Shown here in pieces: positions 31,972 through 43,524 of a stretch of 64,000 bases of DNA (position 1 is the stretch's first letter; each line of letters opens with the position of its first letter). Under the pieces are notes generated by a model, which was given only the letters and a program-made list of their open reading frames with translations, was not told the origin of the DNA and did no database searches. Both the position numbers and the translations under genes were made by a program. This DNA is from Rhineura floridana (Eukaryota > Chordata > Lepidosauria > Squamata > Rhineuridae), in the NCBI RefSeq assembly GCF_030035675.1, contig NC_084482.1, positions 75,491,120-75,555,119 of the forward strand. The letters are read 5' to 3'.

Positions 31972-34224
31972 GTGACACAAGATAAGATTATCTGCCTTCC
32001 CAACCATGTTCCCAGTGGCACAGCCTTCACTGATGTAACGTGTGAAGATTTCACCAAAAAGAGAACCAATGCCTCTGAGCCAGTTGGGTCCTCCTCCAAC
32101 CGGCAAATGAGTGGACTACGGAACAACCTGGACCTCCAACAGTACAACTACATCAATCAGATGTGCTATGAGACAGCCCTCCATTGGTATGCCAAGTACT
32201 TCCCATACCTTGTTGTTATCCACACCCTTGTCTTTATGGTGTGTGCCTCATTTTGGTTCAAGTTTCCTGGGACCAGTTCCAAGATTGAACATTTCATCTG
32301 CATCCTGAGCAAGTGCTTTGACTCACCCTGGACTACTCGAGCCATCTCTGAAGTCTCTGGGGAGAACCAGGAGAATGCAAGCCCAGAGAAGGGGTATCGT
32401 AGGAGGAAAAGTAGTGCTCCCAGTGAGACGGCTGAGCTTGCCCCCTCACGGGGATCAGTTGCAGAGAAGAAGGTTGCAGAGTCCTCCTCAGTTAGCCTGT
32501 TGGACAAAAAGGAAGGGGAGCAGGCCAAAGCTCTCTTTGAAAAGGTGAAGAAATTCCGGCTCCATGTTGAAAAAGGAGACATCCTTTATACCATGTATAT
32601 CCGCCAAACCATCCTCAAAGTCTGCAAGTTTCTAGTCATCACTGCCTACAATGCAGCCCTAGTCCACAACATCAGCTTCATCGTTCCATGCACTGTCAGG
32701 ATGGAGGACATGACAGGCTATGACAATTTCTGCTGCAATCACACCAAAGCCCACCTCTTCTCTAAGCTGGCCATCTGCTATATCTGCTTCCTTGGCATCT
32801 ATGGCATGACCTGTCTCTACACGCTCTACTGGCTCTTTCATCGGCCACTCAAAGAATACTCCTTTCAATTTGCACGTGAGGAGACCGGCATCAGTGACAT
32901 CCCTGATGTCAAGAATGACTTTGCTTTCATGCTTCACCTCATCGACCAGTACGATTCCCTCTATTCCAAGCGCTTTGCTGTGTTCCTCTCTGAGGTCAGT
33001 GAGTTCAAACTCAAGCAGCTCAACCTCAGTCATGAGTGGACAGTGGACAAACTGCGGCAGAAGCTGCAGAAGAACTCCAACGACCGGCTAGAGCTCCATC
33101 TCTTTATGCTACCCGGATTGCCTGACACCACCTTTGAGCTGACTGAGTTGCAGTCCCTGAAGCTGGAGCTCCTCAAAGATGTTACATTCCCAGCCTCGGT
33201 GACTCAGCTGGTCAACCTCCAGGAGCTAGCATTGATCAACTGTCCTGTTAAACTGACTTTTACTTCTCTTATGTTCTTCCGTGAACAGCTGAAGGTGATG
33301 CTTGTGAAGTTTGATGACATAAAAGACATACCAGTATGGACCTACAACCTGAGAGGCTTGGAAGAGTTGTACATATCTGGACTCTTCAGTCTAGAGATGG
33401 GCCGGGCGGGAACTCTGGAAAGCCTGCGTGAACTAAAAAACCTGAAGACCCTGACTCTGCATAGCAACATCTCAAAACTGCCACCCAGTGTGGCTGACCT
33501 CGCTGCCCATCTGCAAAAGCTTAGGATCCACAACGATGGGACTAAGCTGGTGACCCTCAACAACCTCAAGAAGCTCTTCTCTGTGCAAGAAGTGCAGCTG
33601 ATAAACTGCAACCTGGAACGCATCCCCCATGCTGTCTTCAGCCTTGTGAACCTGCAGGAGTTGGACCTTAAGGATAACCAGCTGCATTCCATTGAGGAGA
33701 TCATCAGCTTCCAGCATTGCCGCAAACTGGTATGCCTCAAACTTTGGTACAACCACATTAGCAGCATCCCTGAACATTTCCGCAAGCTCAAGGCCTTAGA
33801 GCAACTTGACCTAAGCCACAACCGCATTGAGGTCCTCCCTTCCCAACTCTTTCTGTGTACTAGGCTGCACACTTTGGATCTTTCCTATAATAACATCCGG
33901 GTCATCCCTCCTGGGATGGGGGTTCTGCAGAGCCTTCAGTATTTTGCGATTTCTCACAACTCCTTAGAGGCACTGCCTAATGAAATCTTCTTCTGCAAGA
34001 AACTCCGGGTTCTCAAAGTAGGACATAACAAACTTCATCGTCTGTCTGACCGTGTGAGTTGGCTGCCTTCACTCTCCACGCTAGACTTGAAAGGGAACCC
34101 CCTTGAGACCCTGCCCCTGGAGATTGGTCGATGCCCAGTGCTCAAACGTAGTGGCCTGTTGGTGGAGGGCAATCTTTATGAGGCGTTGCCTTTAGAGATT
34201 AGGGAGAAAATGGAGGAGGAATGA
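31972..34224 (+). CDS. LRRC8E: LRRC8E coding exon 2 (residues 47-796)
   Basis: LRRC8E is a subunit of the volume-regulated anion channel. It assembles with the obligatory LRRC8A subunit into plasma-membrane hexamers that release chloride and organic osmolytes on cell swelling. The exon starts [12 protein letters not shown] with C54 of the extracellular domain. Spans lie at about residues 123-143, 260-282 and 310-335. A charged, Ser-rich cytoplasmic loop lies between spans 2 and 3 and keeps [40 protein letters not shown] precedes about 15 leucine-rich repeats (roughly residues 400-790). The C-terminus ends MEEE. Joined to exon 1, the protein is 796 aa, the human length as I recall. No damage is seen. 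The upstream neighbour is the CpG island; the downstream neighbours are a second LRRC8 gene and MAP2K7. Confidence 0.97.
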   Translation: MTQDKIICLPNHVPSGTAFTDVTCEDFTKKRTNASEPVGSSSNRQMSGLRNNLDLQQYNYINQMCYETALHWYAKYFPYLVVIHTLVFMVCASFWFKFPGTSSKIEHFICILSKCFDSPWTTRAISEVSGENQENASPEKGYRRRKSSAPSETAELAPSRGSVAEKKVAESSSVSLLDKKEGEQAKALFEKVKKFRLHVEKGDILYTMYIRQTILKVCKFLVITAYNAALVHNISFIVPCTVRMEDMTGYDNFCCNHTKAHLFSKLAICYICFLGIYGMTCLYTLYWLFHRPLKEYSFQFAREETGISDIPDVKNDFAFMLHLIDQYDSLYSKRFAVFLSEVSEFKLKQLNLSHEWTVDKLRQKLQKNSNDRLELHLFMLPGLPDTTFELTELQSLKLELLKDVTFPASVTQLVNLQELALINCPVKLTFTSLMFFREQLKVMLVKFDDIKDIPVWTYNLRGLEELYISGLFSLEMGRAGTLESLRELKNLKTLTLHSNISKLPPSVADLAAHLQKLRIHNDGTKLVTLNNLKKLFSVQEVQLINCNLERIPHAVFSLVNLQELDLKDNQLHSIEEIISFQHCRKLVCLKLWYNHISSIPEHFRKLKALEQLDLSHNRIEVLPSQLFLCTRLHTLDLSYNNIRVIPPGMGVLQSLQYFAISHNSLEALPNEIFFCKKLRVLKVGHNKLHRLSDRVSWLPSLSTLDLKGNPLETLPLEIGRCPVLKRSGLLVEGNLYEALPLEIREKMEEE

Positions 34225-36470
34225 TAGGGAGCATGATAGTGGAGAAAGGGGTGCCCTCTCCTGTGATGCCAGCACAGACATGGATTGAAATGGGGATCTG
34301 GCTGGAGTACCCATCTCAGGCTGGAACCAGGGAGGGAACTGAAAACTTTCAAACTATAAAGGGGTGGAGGAATTGAAAACCCAGCATTCAGGTGGAGCAA
34401 AGATGCAACAAAGAACAAAAGCAGCAAGGGATTCTTTAAAGAACAACTATTTCTTTAAAAAAATCAGAATGGATAAGTCACAGGAATTCTCTCTGAGGGG
34501 AAAAACACAGCTGCACCTGACCAAATCATCATTATAGTTATTTTTTATACCTGTTATGTACTCGTGTATTTTTTGTGAAATGTTCTGGGGTTTTGCAAGA
34601 TTGTTTTCTTCAGATTGATTCCTGTCTCCCTTTCTCCTCACCCCTCTGTTCAACTTCAGTTCTGCTTTAGTGCTGGAGCTGACCTTTCTGACCTTTCAGA
34701 TTCCTTCCCACTTTAACCAAGGGAGTAGAACCACGGCACCTAGGATTCTCCTCAGAGCTCACTTCATCTGCCCTTCTCTTCTCACATCATCTGAGTGGGC
34801 ACCCATGCATGGAAGAGAGGAGGAATACTACACTGTGAAACTCCTCCTCACCACCATTGGTGAAATTCCATTTTCCCATGGCGTTTTTTTAAATCATCTC
34901 TTCACATCTTCCCAGTGCTGACTGAAGTGATGGGAAGCTGCTTATTCCCTCGTTCCATAGCTACAAATGTTCTTCCTATCCATTTTCTGTAATCCAGGTA
35001 CATAAATGCCTGTAGCCTAGCACATGAAAAATTCGTGGTTAGGAGATGTGGTACGTCACCTTATCCCCTTTCTTTCTGGTTGGCTCTACTGATTTCCTAA
35101 AGAGCACAGGCATGCTTCTATTTTGTCCTTTGGTGTGTCAGCTCTCTAATCTTAGTCTCACAACGCCCAAGCAAACTCTTTTCTGGCCTGTAGTAGCATG
35201 ATTTTCTCTTCCACCTGTCTCTGATCCCAGAGCTCTCTGGGGAGTATAAAAAGAATCAGAAAAGGGGCCCTGCTTTCTCAGAGGCAAAGCATCCCAAAGC
35301 TAACCCCAGTATCCTACCTGTTGGCAACATGCCAGTTCATAGCCAGTCATTGTGAGTTTAGAAATAGTTTACTGAAGACAGAAGAGAAGAGCTGAAAAGA
35401 AGAGATGAACAGTTGCACGGTAATAAGAAGCAATAATTCACATGTTTAGCCAACACTAGCAATTAACTGACGACGTACCAGCTTGTAAAGAGCTTGGGTA
35501 TTTCATGAGCCTGGTATGTGTCCAAGATGAAAAATGCTCAACTAGCTCACAGTCTTTGTGTGCGTGTACATGTGTAATGTTCCTAATCCTTCTCCGTTGT
35601 TTGCTTGTAGGGTCTCTTAGACACCCCACCATCAACTTCCAAACAGTTTGGTTCAGCTTGGCTTCTGCCAGATTGAATACAAAGGGATAGCTGGATAATG
35701 GTTTCACCTTCCCTTTGTTGAGCACTAGTTGCTAAAGGGAGTGTCTCCAATAAGGGTTAAGAGTAGTCACGTAATTATTATTTTGGTTACTAAAGTTCTA
35801 AATGCAGTGCAATTAAGGCTGAAGGCCTGTGCACATTTAACTCAGGAATAAATCCCACTGAACTCAATTTGACTTGCGTTTTGAATAAGCATTCATAGGA
35901 ACAAATTGAGAGGTGACAAGTGGATTCGTACCAGAGATGCCCCTAGCCTATTCACCAGCAGTGCTTGGGCCTCTGTTGCTGGGCCTTGGTTCTGATAGGA
36001 GCTAGCTGTGCCCTGAACTGTGGCAGCCAGCCAGAAAATACTTCAGTCCTAGGAATAGCACAATATGTCTTGTTCCCACAAACTCTTGTGATTGGCAGAG
36101 GAAGAGGTGAGTAGGAATGCACAGCAATGGTTGGGAAGAAGAACCTGCTATATGAGTTTCTTGGGAATAACAAACCAACACAGCCACATTTTGGGAGTGC
36201 TTCCAAGGCCAGAAAATTGGAAGAGGCTGCTCTGAAGCAGGGTAGTATAACCGAGGCCTAATATACCAGAAAAAAAATTGATAGCATGTATAACACCAGT
36301 GATATTTATGCCTAATGAGAATCTTGATGTTTTACATGATCAAGAACCAATGTAATTATTAGGTAGTTCATGTATTTGTTTTCCTGACAAAAAGAAATAA
36401 CAATGAAAAAATAAAATAAAAGCACCAGCAGCATCAAAACAGATTGAAAATACATTGTCAAAGAACTTGG
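34225..36470 (+). other. LRRC8E 3' UTR and downstream non-coding DNA
   Basis: After the TGA at 34222-34224 there is no AATAAA in the first 1.6 kb. The first clear hexamer is at about 35847, inside a copy of the short 'GCAATCCTA' repeat (35816-35890). The UTR end is therefore undetermined. No other gene was recognised. Confidence 0.45.
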
Positions 36471-36475
36471 TCAAT

Positions 36476-36800
36476 ATTTATTTATTTATTTATTTCATTA
36501 AACTTATAGACCGCCCCATAGCCGAAGCTCTCTGGGCGGTTCACAAGACAAGAAACATCAAAAATACAATAAACGTGTAGCAATATAAAAACACATTAAA
36601 AGTTTAAAATGTTAAAAATTAAAACAATATCAGCACATACTAAACATGTTGAAAAGCCTGGGTAAAGAGAAGAGTTTTAACCTGGCGCCGGAAAGATAGT
36701 AACGATGGCGCCAGGTGTATCTCCTCTGGGAGATCGTTCCACAGTTCGGGGGCCACCACAGAAAAAGCCCTTTTCCGCGTTGCCATATCTTAATTTTTAA
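36476..36800 (-). repeat. L2/CR1-like LINE 3' end with (TTTA)n
   Basis: A (TTTA)n tract (the reverse of the tail) is followed by GACCGCCCCATAGCCGAAGC, CTCTGGGCGGTTCACAAGAC, TTTTAACCTGGCGCCGG and CACAGTTCGGGGGCCACCAC. It is relatively well preserved, so this is probably one of the younger LINE families here. Confidence 0.75.
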
Positions 36801-36879
36801 CTGGGGAGGAGTCGTGCTGGTCATTGACCGTAACAATAAAGAATTAAAAACTGGGGAGGAGCCGTATGTGGTAAGCATA

Positions 36880-37085
36880 TGCTTTGGATGCAAAAGGCCC
36901 AACCAGTTTCCAGTTAAAAGGATTGCAGGTGCAGGCCTTTCTGGATCAAGCCAAAGGCCTATCGCAGAATAGCACTCTCCCCATGCGTGATCCCCAGCAA
37001 CTGGCATTCAGAGGCATATTGCCCCCAACAGTGAAGGCAGAATACTGATGTTGATAGTAGCTGTTGGTAGCCGAGAGAGAGAGCA
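36880..37085 (-). repeat. CR1/L3 LINE 3' fragment
   Basis: TTCTGGATCAAGCCAAAGGC, CCCCAGCAACTGGCATTCAG, GAGGCATATTGCCCCCAAC and TAGTAGCTGTTGGTAGCC match the reverse strand of the 17690-18345 family. Confidence 0.65.
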
Positions 37086-37241
37086 TTCCATAAATGGGAT
37101 GCTGCAATGGGAAAGTCCCTCTCCCTGATCACCAGCCTAACCTAAGAAGGTTGAGAAACTCAGAGATGGGCCTCAGAGAAATGACCTTTGCACTTAAGCA
37201 CATTAGAGATGACCAAGAGGAGAATCTGGCAAAATGCTGAG

Positions 37242-37325
37242 GCTGCAATCCTAACTCCACTTAGCTGGGACTAAGCCCAATGGAAATATGACTTGCTTCT
37301 GAGTACCTGTGGTTAGGATTGTGCT
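37242..37325. repeat. Short dispersed 'GCAATCCTA' repeat
   Basis: GAGGCTGCAATCCTAACTCC at the left and GGTTAGGATTGTGCTGCGAG at the right are near-inverted. The centre contains GACTAAGCCCAATGG. Confidence 0.6.
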
Positions 37326-37689
37326 GCGAGATGTGAACCTCCAGGCAGGGCATGAAACCATGTACCGACTGCCAGTGCTGTTATACCACTAGCAGCATTC
37401 CCATGAAAAGAGTTATCTGCAGTGAGCCATGCTTGTGATTACCAAGTGCCAGAAGTGGATTTTTTACTACGGTGTGGCCACCGTGGCAAGTGGTGGAGGA
37501 GCAAAATTCCTTTGGCCATTGGTCAATGAAACCAAACAAATTTAAATGGAGAACTTAACAGACTACATTAATTGGAGAAGACTGGGAGAGGCCATGGTTT
37601 AAATATGGGCATTTCAAAAGCAAAAGGATGCCTGCCCCAGTAGGAAATACTGCATTTCTTCAAGCTATCAAGAGATTATTACACTACAT

Positions 37690-37866
37690 TTTTATCCCAC
37701 CCACAGTCCAAAGACCTGAGGGTGACATACGTGGTTCCCGTCTTTTATTTTCATAACAACCCTGTGAGGTAGGCTAGGCTTAAAGACTGATTGGTTCAAG
37801 ACCACCCATTAAGCATTAATGGATGAACAGGGGTTTGAATCCAGATCTCTCCAGTCTTAAGTCCAA
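37690..37866 (-). repeat. MIR/CORE-like SINE fragment
   Basis: TCATAACAACCCTGTGAGGT, GGTTCAAGACCACCC and GGGTTTGAATCCAGATCTC give the classic reverse-strand layout of a MIR-type SINE (core, then a tRNA-like B box). It is old and diverged. Confidence 0.55.
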
Positions 37867-37874
37867 ATCTAAAC

Positions 37875-38532
37875 CAGGGATGAGGAACATGTTTTTTATC
37901 CTGAGGGCTGCATTATCTTGCGAACAACTTTGTGGCGGCTGCATGCCAGCAGTGGGAGGGGTGGGGCCAGAGGCAAAAAGTGGGTGGGGCAAAGAATGTG
38001 ACTTTTAACTTTTACAAAATGCATTCCAGCTGCACAAAAGTTAGAGGTTTCTATACACACACACCTTCATTACAGTGGTGGCCAGTGCCCAGTAGGACTG
38101 GTGGGGTGGAAACCAGGGAATCCAACAACTGATGGAGCCAGAGCTTACTAATTCTGTGTTTGTCCCCATCCTGCTCCCTGCTGAGTTCTTCAAGAGGCAA
38201 CACTGAGACTAAGGAGGAAGCTGACAGGCAGTGCTGTCCCCTGGACTGGTTGCAAGTAAGAAGGCAGGCAGCTGAGGGCAGACTGAAGTTGGGAGGGCAG
38301 ACCCCCACTTGCCCATATGGACGAGCCTCGACTGCTTCGTCATGCATCCAGGCAAGCAAGAGGCACTATCGCCGATCAAGGCCACATTCCAGCTGGGCAA
38401 GAGTCCTCAAGGAGGACGCGAATCAGGGACAATGATGGTTGTAGCCTCAGGAGGGCACATGAACCAGGGAGGCCTGGAGGGCCAGTTTCTCTCCTCCCCC
38501 TCCCCCTCCCCCAGCCTGGGGTTCCACACCTG
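37875..38532. mobile_element. Non-autonomous hAT element split by a second hAT element
   Basis: The ends CAGGGATGAGGAAC and (rc) CAGGTGTGGAAC are inverted. The 8-bp flanks ATCTAAAC (37867-37874) and TTCTAAAC (38533-38540) match at 7 of 8. The interior matches 16153-16504. The stretch 38073-38334 is a separate later insertion, so the element proper is about 396 bp. Confidence 0.8.
38073..38334 (-). mobile_element. Nested hAT-like element, 262 bp
   Basis: It starts CAGTGGTGGCCAGTG and ends GAGCCTCGACTG, the reverse orientation of 40030-40315. The 8-bp flanks CTTCATTA (38065-38072) and CTTCGTCA (38335-38342) match at 6 of 8. It lies wholly inside the element at 37875-38532 and is therefore younger than it. 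Confidence 0.75.
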
Positions 38533-38617
38533 TTCTAAACACTACATCACATCACATCGGCTTTCAGGTGAGTCAGCCAGGTAGAGACTGCAGTGTACCA
38601 CAGATGATGAATGATGA

Positions 38618-38787
38618 TGAATAGGGTTTTCATGGTTAGAGGTGGTTTACCATTGCCTTCCTCTGAGGCTGAGAGGCAGTGACTGGCCCAAGGTCACCCA
38701 GTGAGCTTCATGGCTGTGTGGGGATTCGAACCCTGGTCTCCCAGGTTGTAGTCCAACACCTTAACCACTACACCACACTGGATCTCA
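38618..38787 (-). repeat. Sauria-type SINE, tail truncated
   Basis: The reverse strand of the standard head and middle (AGGCAGTGACTGGCCCAAGG, GGATTCGAACCCTGG, CCACTACACCACACTGG). Its Bov-B tail is cut off at GATGAATAGGG, next to a GATGAAT-rich simple stretch. Confidence 0.8.
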
Positions 38788-40029
38788 CTGCACCACAGAG
38801 CAGTCTGAAAAACAGTTGGAATCAACACTATGTACATCCTTTGCACATGCCTTTAACACTGGCACAGACTGAACGTGTCAAGACATATAAGGTGAAGGCT
38901 CAGAAGTATGTCAAGCAGGCTAGATCTTTTGCTCCAGTGAGTGTTTCTGCCAGTACTGAGTACATAGTGGATTTATATTCTGACTGGCTGTAGAAAGTGG
39001 GCCTCTAAAGCAATTTCCTTTCTATCCCATAGGTCTTCCCATAGAAATCCACTACTGGGTTGCAGCCTGATCTAAAGTGTGTCACAGTGGTGAATCTACC
39101 CCCCAAAAATGTATGGTTAAAAAATAAAGTAACAAGTCCTCAAATGCATGTTTGGGTTAAAGATGGGTCCAATATTTGAAAAAGTTGAAGACTGCAGCTT
39201 GAACTTCTGTGCTATATCACTAGGTCAGTTCTTGCTATATCACTAGGTCAGTATCTTGTGTGTTGGATCTTATTGCCACCTAGTGGTTGACTCTATTTGG
39301 GCACCTCAAAGACAAACCCAATAAAATGCACTATTTTAAAATTTTGTTGATGAGATGGAATGTGACTGCTCAGTCTGTACTAGGCAGATATTCAAGCGTA
39401 AGGCATAGCCAGTTCTTCAAACCTCCCGAAGACTCAGCCTATGCACAACTGAGGTTTGCTCCCCTGTGCTGTCAATCAGCTGTAAACTTCCTTCTGGAAG
39501 GAAGGAAAAGTTGTGCATTATAAAAAGAGAATCAACAAAAGGTTGCCACTGCCTGTTCCTCATCTGGAATTAAACCTCCCTATATCTCCTCATAGCATAT
39601 GAATTTCTGGGATCACAACCAACCACCTTGTTGGGTTGTCTCACCTCTTGCAAGTTCTTGTGGAGTGGGTGGAGTGGCTCGAGTGAATGATCTGTTCCTG
39701 TTTTACACAAGTCCAAAATAATGCAACTGTAAGGAGAGGTTTTTCACAATGAATCTAGGAATAACTGGAACTTTAACCAAAGAATGTGACATCCATGCCA
39801 ACTCTGGCCACACATCAGAAAGGGCAGGGCATACCAGCTGATACACCCAGATGAGGAAAGAGCCCCACTTAGAAACAGGAGTGGGGTGGGAGCCCTAATG
39901 TGGCGCAAGCAATACAAACCAACATATTGTGCCAGTATGAGGCAAGCTAGGGCTTGGTGCAGACATGCCCCCCTTCCCCTTAACTTGGTGTGGAAAAAAG
40001 AGTAGGGTCAAGCAGGTTAGATGTGGAAA
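38788..40029. other. Non-coding, no clear repeat
   Basis: A 20-bp direct repeat (TGCTATATCACTAGGTCAGT) occurs twice, near 39211 and 39234. No exon was recognised. Confidence 0.4.
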
Positions 40030-40315
40030 CAGTGGAGGCTTGTCCATTAGGGCAAATGGAGCATTGCCCCAACCTCAGTCTTGTATTCTCCAAGCCCAGC
40101 TGTCGTCTTACAACCAGTTCAGAGGGTGGTCCTGGCTGTCAGCTTCCTCCTCTTTAACATCAGGCTTGCCTGTGTAGACCTCAGCAGAGAGGAGGATGTG
40201 GACAAAGTTAGAATTAGTTGGCTTGTCTCAGCCTCTCATGGGGTCTGACTCCACCTACTATTGGCCTCCATGTCTTCTGCCCTGTCAGTCCAGTGAACAC
40301 CACCAGCCACCACTG
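40030..40315. mobile_element. Non-autonomous hAT-like element, 286 bp
   Basis: The ends CAGTGGAGGCT and (rc) CAGTGGTGGCT match at 10 of 11. The 8-bp flanks TGTGGAAA (40022-40029) and TGTGGAAG (40316-40323) match at 7 of 8. Family members lie at 16648 and 38073. There is no coding capacity. Confidence 0.85.
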
Positions 40316-40890
40316 TGTGGAAGGCAATAGAAAGCTGGGATTCCAGCATTTCATTCTCTGCTGTGGGAGAAAAAAAATCTCCTAATTGTTTGAAAGGGAC
40401 ATATAATGAGGGCGAGCTGGGAGCTATTTGTTTTTATCATTGTTGGAGTTGTGAGATCCACGTCCACGATACTTTACAGAGTAAAGTCTCTGGTCTCAAC
40501 AAGGGTCAGGTTCCAGGCAGTCTGGTTATGGGACGTGGGGAAGCCAGGGGGACCTCGAGTGGGAACAAATGGGTGATCCAAAAGAGGGACAGGAGCTTAG
40601 GGAGCAGCATCACACCAGAGACAACTTCCTCAGACCAGGGCTAGGGCTCTATTGAGCCTAATGGGCAGGGATTGGCCTTTGAGATTCAGGAGGCTGAATG
40701 CTCGGGTAGGCTGTACTATAGCCTGGCTTCCTTGAAGCACAGAGCTCAGTCTGCCAAATGTGCAGTAGAAAGAGTCCTGGTGGTACAGAGAATAAGACAC
40801 AAAGACTGCTCAGACTGCGCCCTGATTTACACACATTCAGCAAATAACATATAACCGGTCCCTGCCTCCAAGGAGCTTACAGTCTAAGAG

Positions 40891-41475
40891 AGCCAGTATA
40901 GTGTAGTGGCTATAGTGTTGGACTTGTGTGAGGGAGATCTGGATTCGCAAGCTGACCTGTATCAGCTTGTGTTCCCTGCCTTTTTTGATGTGTGGCCAGA
41001 GTTTGCATGTTTCGTCTTGCAGAGTTTCTTCCGTCAAGGTTTCAATTGCTCCTTGATTCATTTTGAAAATCTTTTCTTAAAGTTGCATTATTTCACAGTT
41101 GTGCAATGCAGGAACAGATCACTCATTCAAGCCACTCCACCCACTCTTGAGAGCCATGAAGCTCACTGGGTGATCTTATGCCTGTTATTATCAGACCAAG
41201 GCTGTGGACACACCATACAGTTGACACACATTAAAAGCACATTTCAACACCTCACCCAAAAAGAATCCTGGAAACTGTAATTTGTTAAGGGTGCTGAGAA
41301 CTGTAGCTCTGTGAGATGTAAAGTACAGTTCCCAGGATTTTTGAGGGAGGGAGAATGTGTTTTAAATGTATTGTGTGTACGCTACCTATGTCACAAGAGT
41401 TATGAGGATAAAATGAAAGTAGGGGGTTGTGTTCGTTTCTCTAAATTCCTTGGAGGAAATGTGGTAGTAAGGTAA
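40891..41475 (+). repeat. L2-tailed tRNA SINE interrupted twice
   Basis: The head AGCCAGTATAGTGTAGTGGC runs to GGATTCGCAA (40950), resumes at GAGCCATGAAGCTCACTGGG (41151), and the tail GTTATGAGGATAAAATGAAA resumes at about 41383. Two foreign pieces, about 40951-41125 and 41200-41382, separate the three parts. Confidence 0.75.
41200..41382. mobile_element. Foldback MITE inside the SINE
   Basis: The ends GCTGTGGACACACCATACA and GTATTGTGTGTACGC are inverted. Internally, AATCCTGGAAACTGTA pairs with TACAGTTCCCAGGATT. The short palindromic form suggests a DNA-transposon-derived MITE. The superfamily is not determined. Confidence 0.65.
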
Positions 41476-42335
41476 ATGAAAGAAATGTTCTATCAGAAGC
41501 TCTGTGATTGTTTGGTGATCTTTGCCTCTCTCTTTCTTCACATATTTCCCCTGCGCATCACCAAAGAGAGAATAAGAAGGGTGAGTGAATGCTGAGGGAG
41601 CTTGTCACAATTGGTAGCCATCACTCTGCAAGCAAATGAGTCCTCCTGAGCAACAAGCTTTGCTTTTCCTTTCTTCCCCCGGCATGTAGCTGCCATGGGA
41701 ACGGCATAAAGCCTCTTGCACTGACAGCAATATTAAAGAGCTGTGTGCAGGCTTAAAGCACAAGGAAGGGAGACAGGATCTGGGAGAGGACAATCCTTAT
41801 GGACTAAAGAGCAAAGATTGTGCATAAAGGGTTCCAGAACAGCCTGCAGGTGAGGAACTGATGCCAAATGGGAGAAGGAAGTCAGAGAGGGAGGGAAGGG
41901 TGGAATACAAATCCTGGCTGGTATTACAACTACAGCCAAACGTGTTGTGTATATGCATGCTCAAACAATGCTTCTAAATGATATTTAAGAACAGTCTGAT
42001 GCAGGAAAGGGCACATTTAGCAGAAGTGAAGTGGTTCCGTTCCAAGGCTGGGAGTCTGGGACTGCATGCATTTTGTTAGCTGACCATTTAAGGTGCCTTC
42101 AGTATTTTCCAGGAGGGATTCAAGTGCATTCCTAAACTTTGGGTTCTCACAAATAAAGTGGTTTAAAGCTCTCTGTGGCCTAGCAGAACCAATCCATTAA
42201 AAAAAAAAGAAGACTTTTTGGGGTTTGGAACAGGGAAATGTACTCAAAAGTGTGGGATGAATGAATGATGAACAGAAAGACATGTAAACATCCTGCAAGT
42301 GAATCAGGGTGAATGCAGGATGAATTCTTATTGTC
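41476..42335. other. Non-coding, no clear repeat
   Basis: Only short frames. Purine-rich around 41750-41900. Nothing diagnostic. Confidence 0.35.
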
Positions 42336-42337
42336 AT

Positions 42338-42420
42338 ATAACCAGCATGGCCAACGGTCAAGGATGATGGGAGTTGGGAGTCCAGTGACATCTGGCAAGC
42401 CAGATTCCCCACCCTTGCCT
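42338..42420. repeat. Foldback MITE, one-arm fragment
   Basis: AACCAGCATGGCCAACGGTC, GATGATGGGAGTTGGGAGTC and AGATTCCCCACCCTTG form the right half of the family. Confidence 0.55.
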
Positions 42421-42436
42421 TAGATGATATGCCCTA

Positions 42437-42576
42437 GATCACAGTTCTTCACCTTTTGGTCCCCAGATGTTTTTGGACTTCAAGTCCCATCATCCCCAGC
42501 CAGATTAGCCACTGGTAAAGGGATCATGGGACTTGTAGTCCAACAACATTTTGGAACCCAAAGTTGAATAACACTT
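42437..42576. repeat. Foldback MITE copy
   Basis: CACAGTTCTTCACCTTTTGG, CCCAGATGTTTTTGGACTTC and AAGTCCCATC oppose GATCATGGGACTTGTAGTCC and AACAACATTTTGG. Both arms are readable. Confidence 0.65.
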
Positions 42577-43524
42577 CCATATAGGATATGCTTAACTAAA
42601 AATGCCCACCAAAATAAAATAAAAAAGAAGACTGGGTGATATCTGACATCAGTCATATTCACATTAAACCCATTGAAATCAATGAACAACCAGCTTAACT
42701 GAGTAGCTTAGCTGGATATCATCCTTCCATTAAAACTGGACAAAGAAGCGGCCTGACAAACTGTTCCTGGAATGATGGCTTTCTCAACCCAACTAGATTA
42801 ACCAAATTTACTGTCATACCTGTTTTGAAGCTATAAGCGTAACTTTTGATGTTCATACAGCATTCACATTCCAGGAGACCATCTGATTCTTAATTGCTCC
42901 ATGCATTTCAGCATGTTTGCTAGGGCAACTTCGCAAATGTTAGTTTCTTCAAATTATGTATTATATTGTGTCTTCAGCTTTGTCAAGTATTGAGTTTGTT
43001 ACTGGATTGACAAGTTCAATGTATCTCAAGTAAAGCAACTCTTCTCCCAGAAAAAAAAAAGCGTTTTAAAATTCTGGTTTTTGAAAATGGTTCTGAGTTC
43101 AGAAACATCTGCTTCATTTTCTTTTTTTTGAAAAAGGTAAAAACAATGGGAGACAAAGACAGGGAAGCAGCCATGCAGGACTGTTCTGAGTTCTGTGATG
43201 CTTGTCCAGAGAGGACAACCTTAGTTTTTAACAGTGCAGTTCCTATAAATGTCTATTGAGTAGTAAGCCCCTATGAGTTCAGTAAGGTTTACTTCCAGGT
43301 AAGTGGGTATAGGATTTCAATCTAAATGGGAATAATGGCAGGGCTCCCAGATTAGGAAAGTGAATCTCCTGGCCCACCCTGTCCCACTTTCCTTGAAGTG
43401 ATGGAGCCTATATTCTGCACTTGAAATACAGCTCTTATTTTAATAGTCCAACCTATTCTTATGCTTCTGGGAAGGTAACAAAATCTCAGAATTGTGGGTT
43501 TTTATTTGCTGCAGACCTCTGTCT
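42577..43524. other. Non-coding, with a short dispersed repeat
   Basis: A copy of the 'GCAATCCTA' type repeat lies at about 43228-43325 (GAGTAGTAAGCCCCTATGAG, GGTATAGGATTTCAATC). An A-run lies near 43050. No exon was recognised. Confidence 0.4.

Noticed and set aside
40837-41061. 74-codon minus frame over the SINE insert as a transposase piece
   Set aside because: No transposase motif is visible and the frame crosses the SINE boundary.
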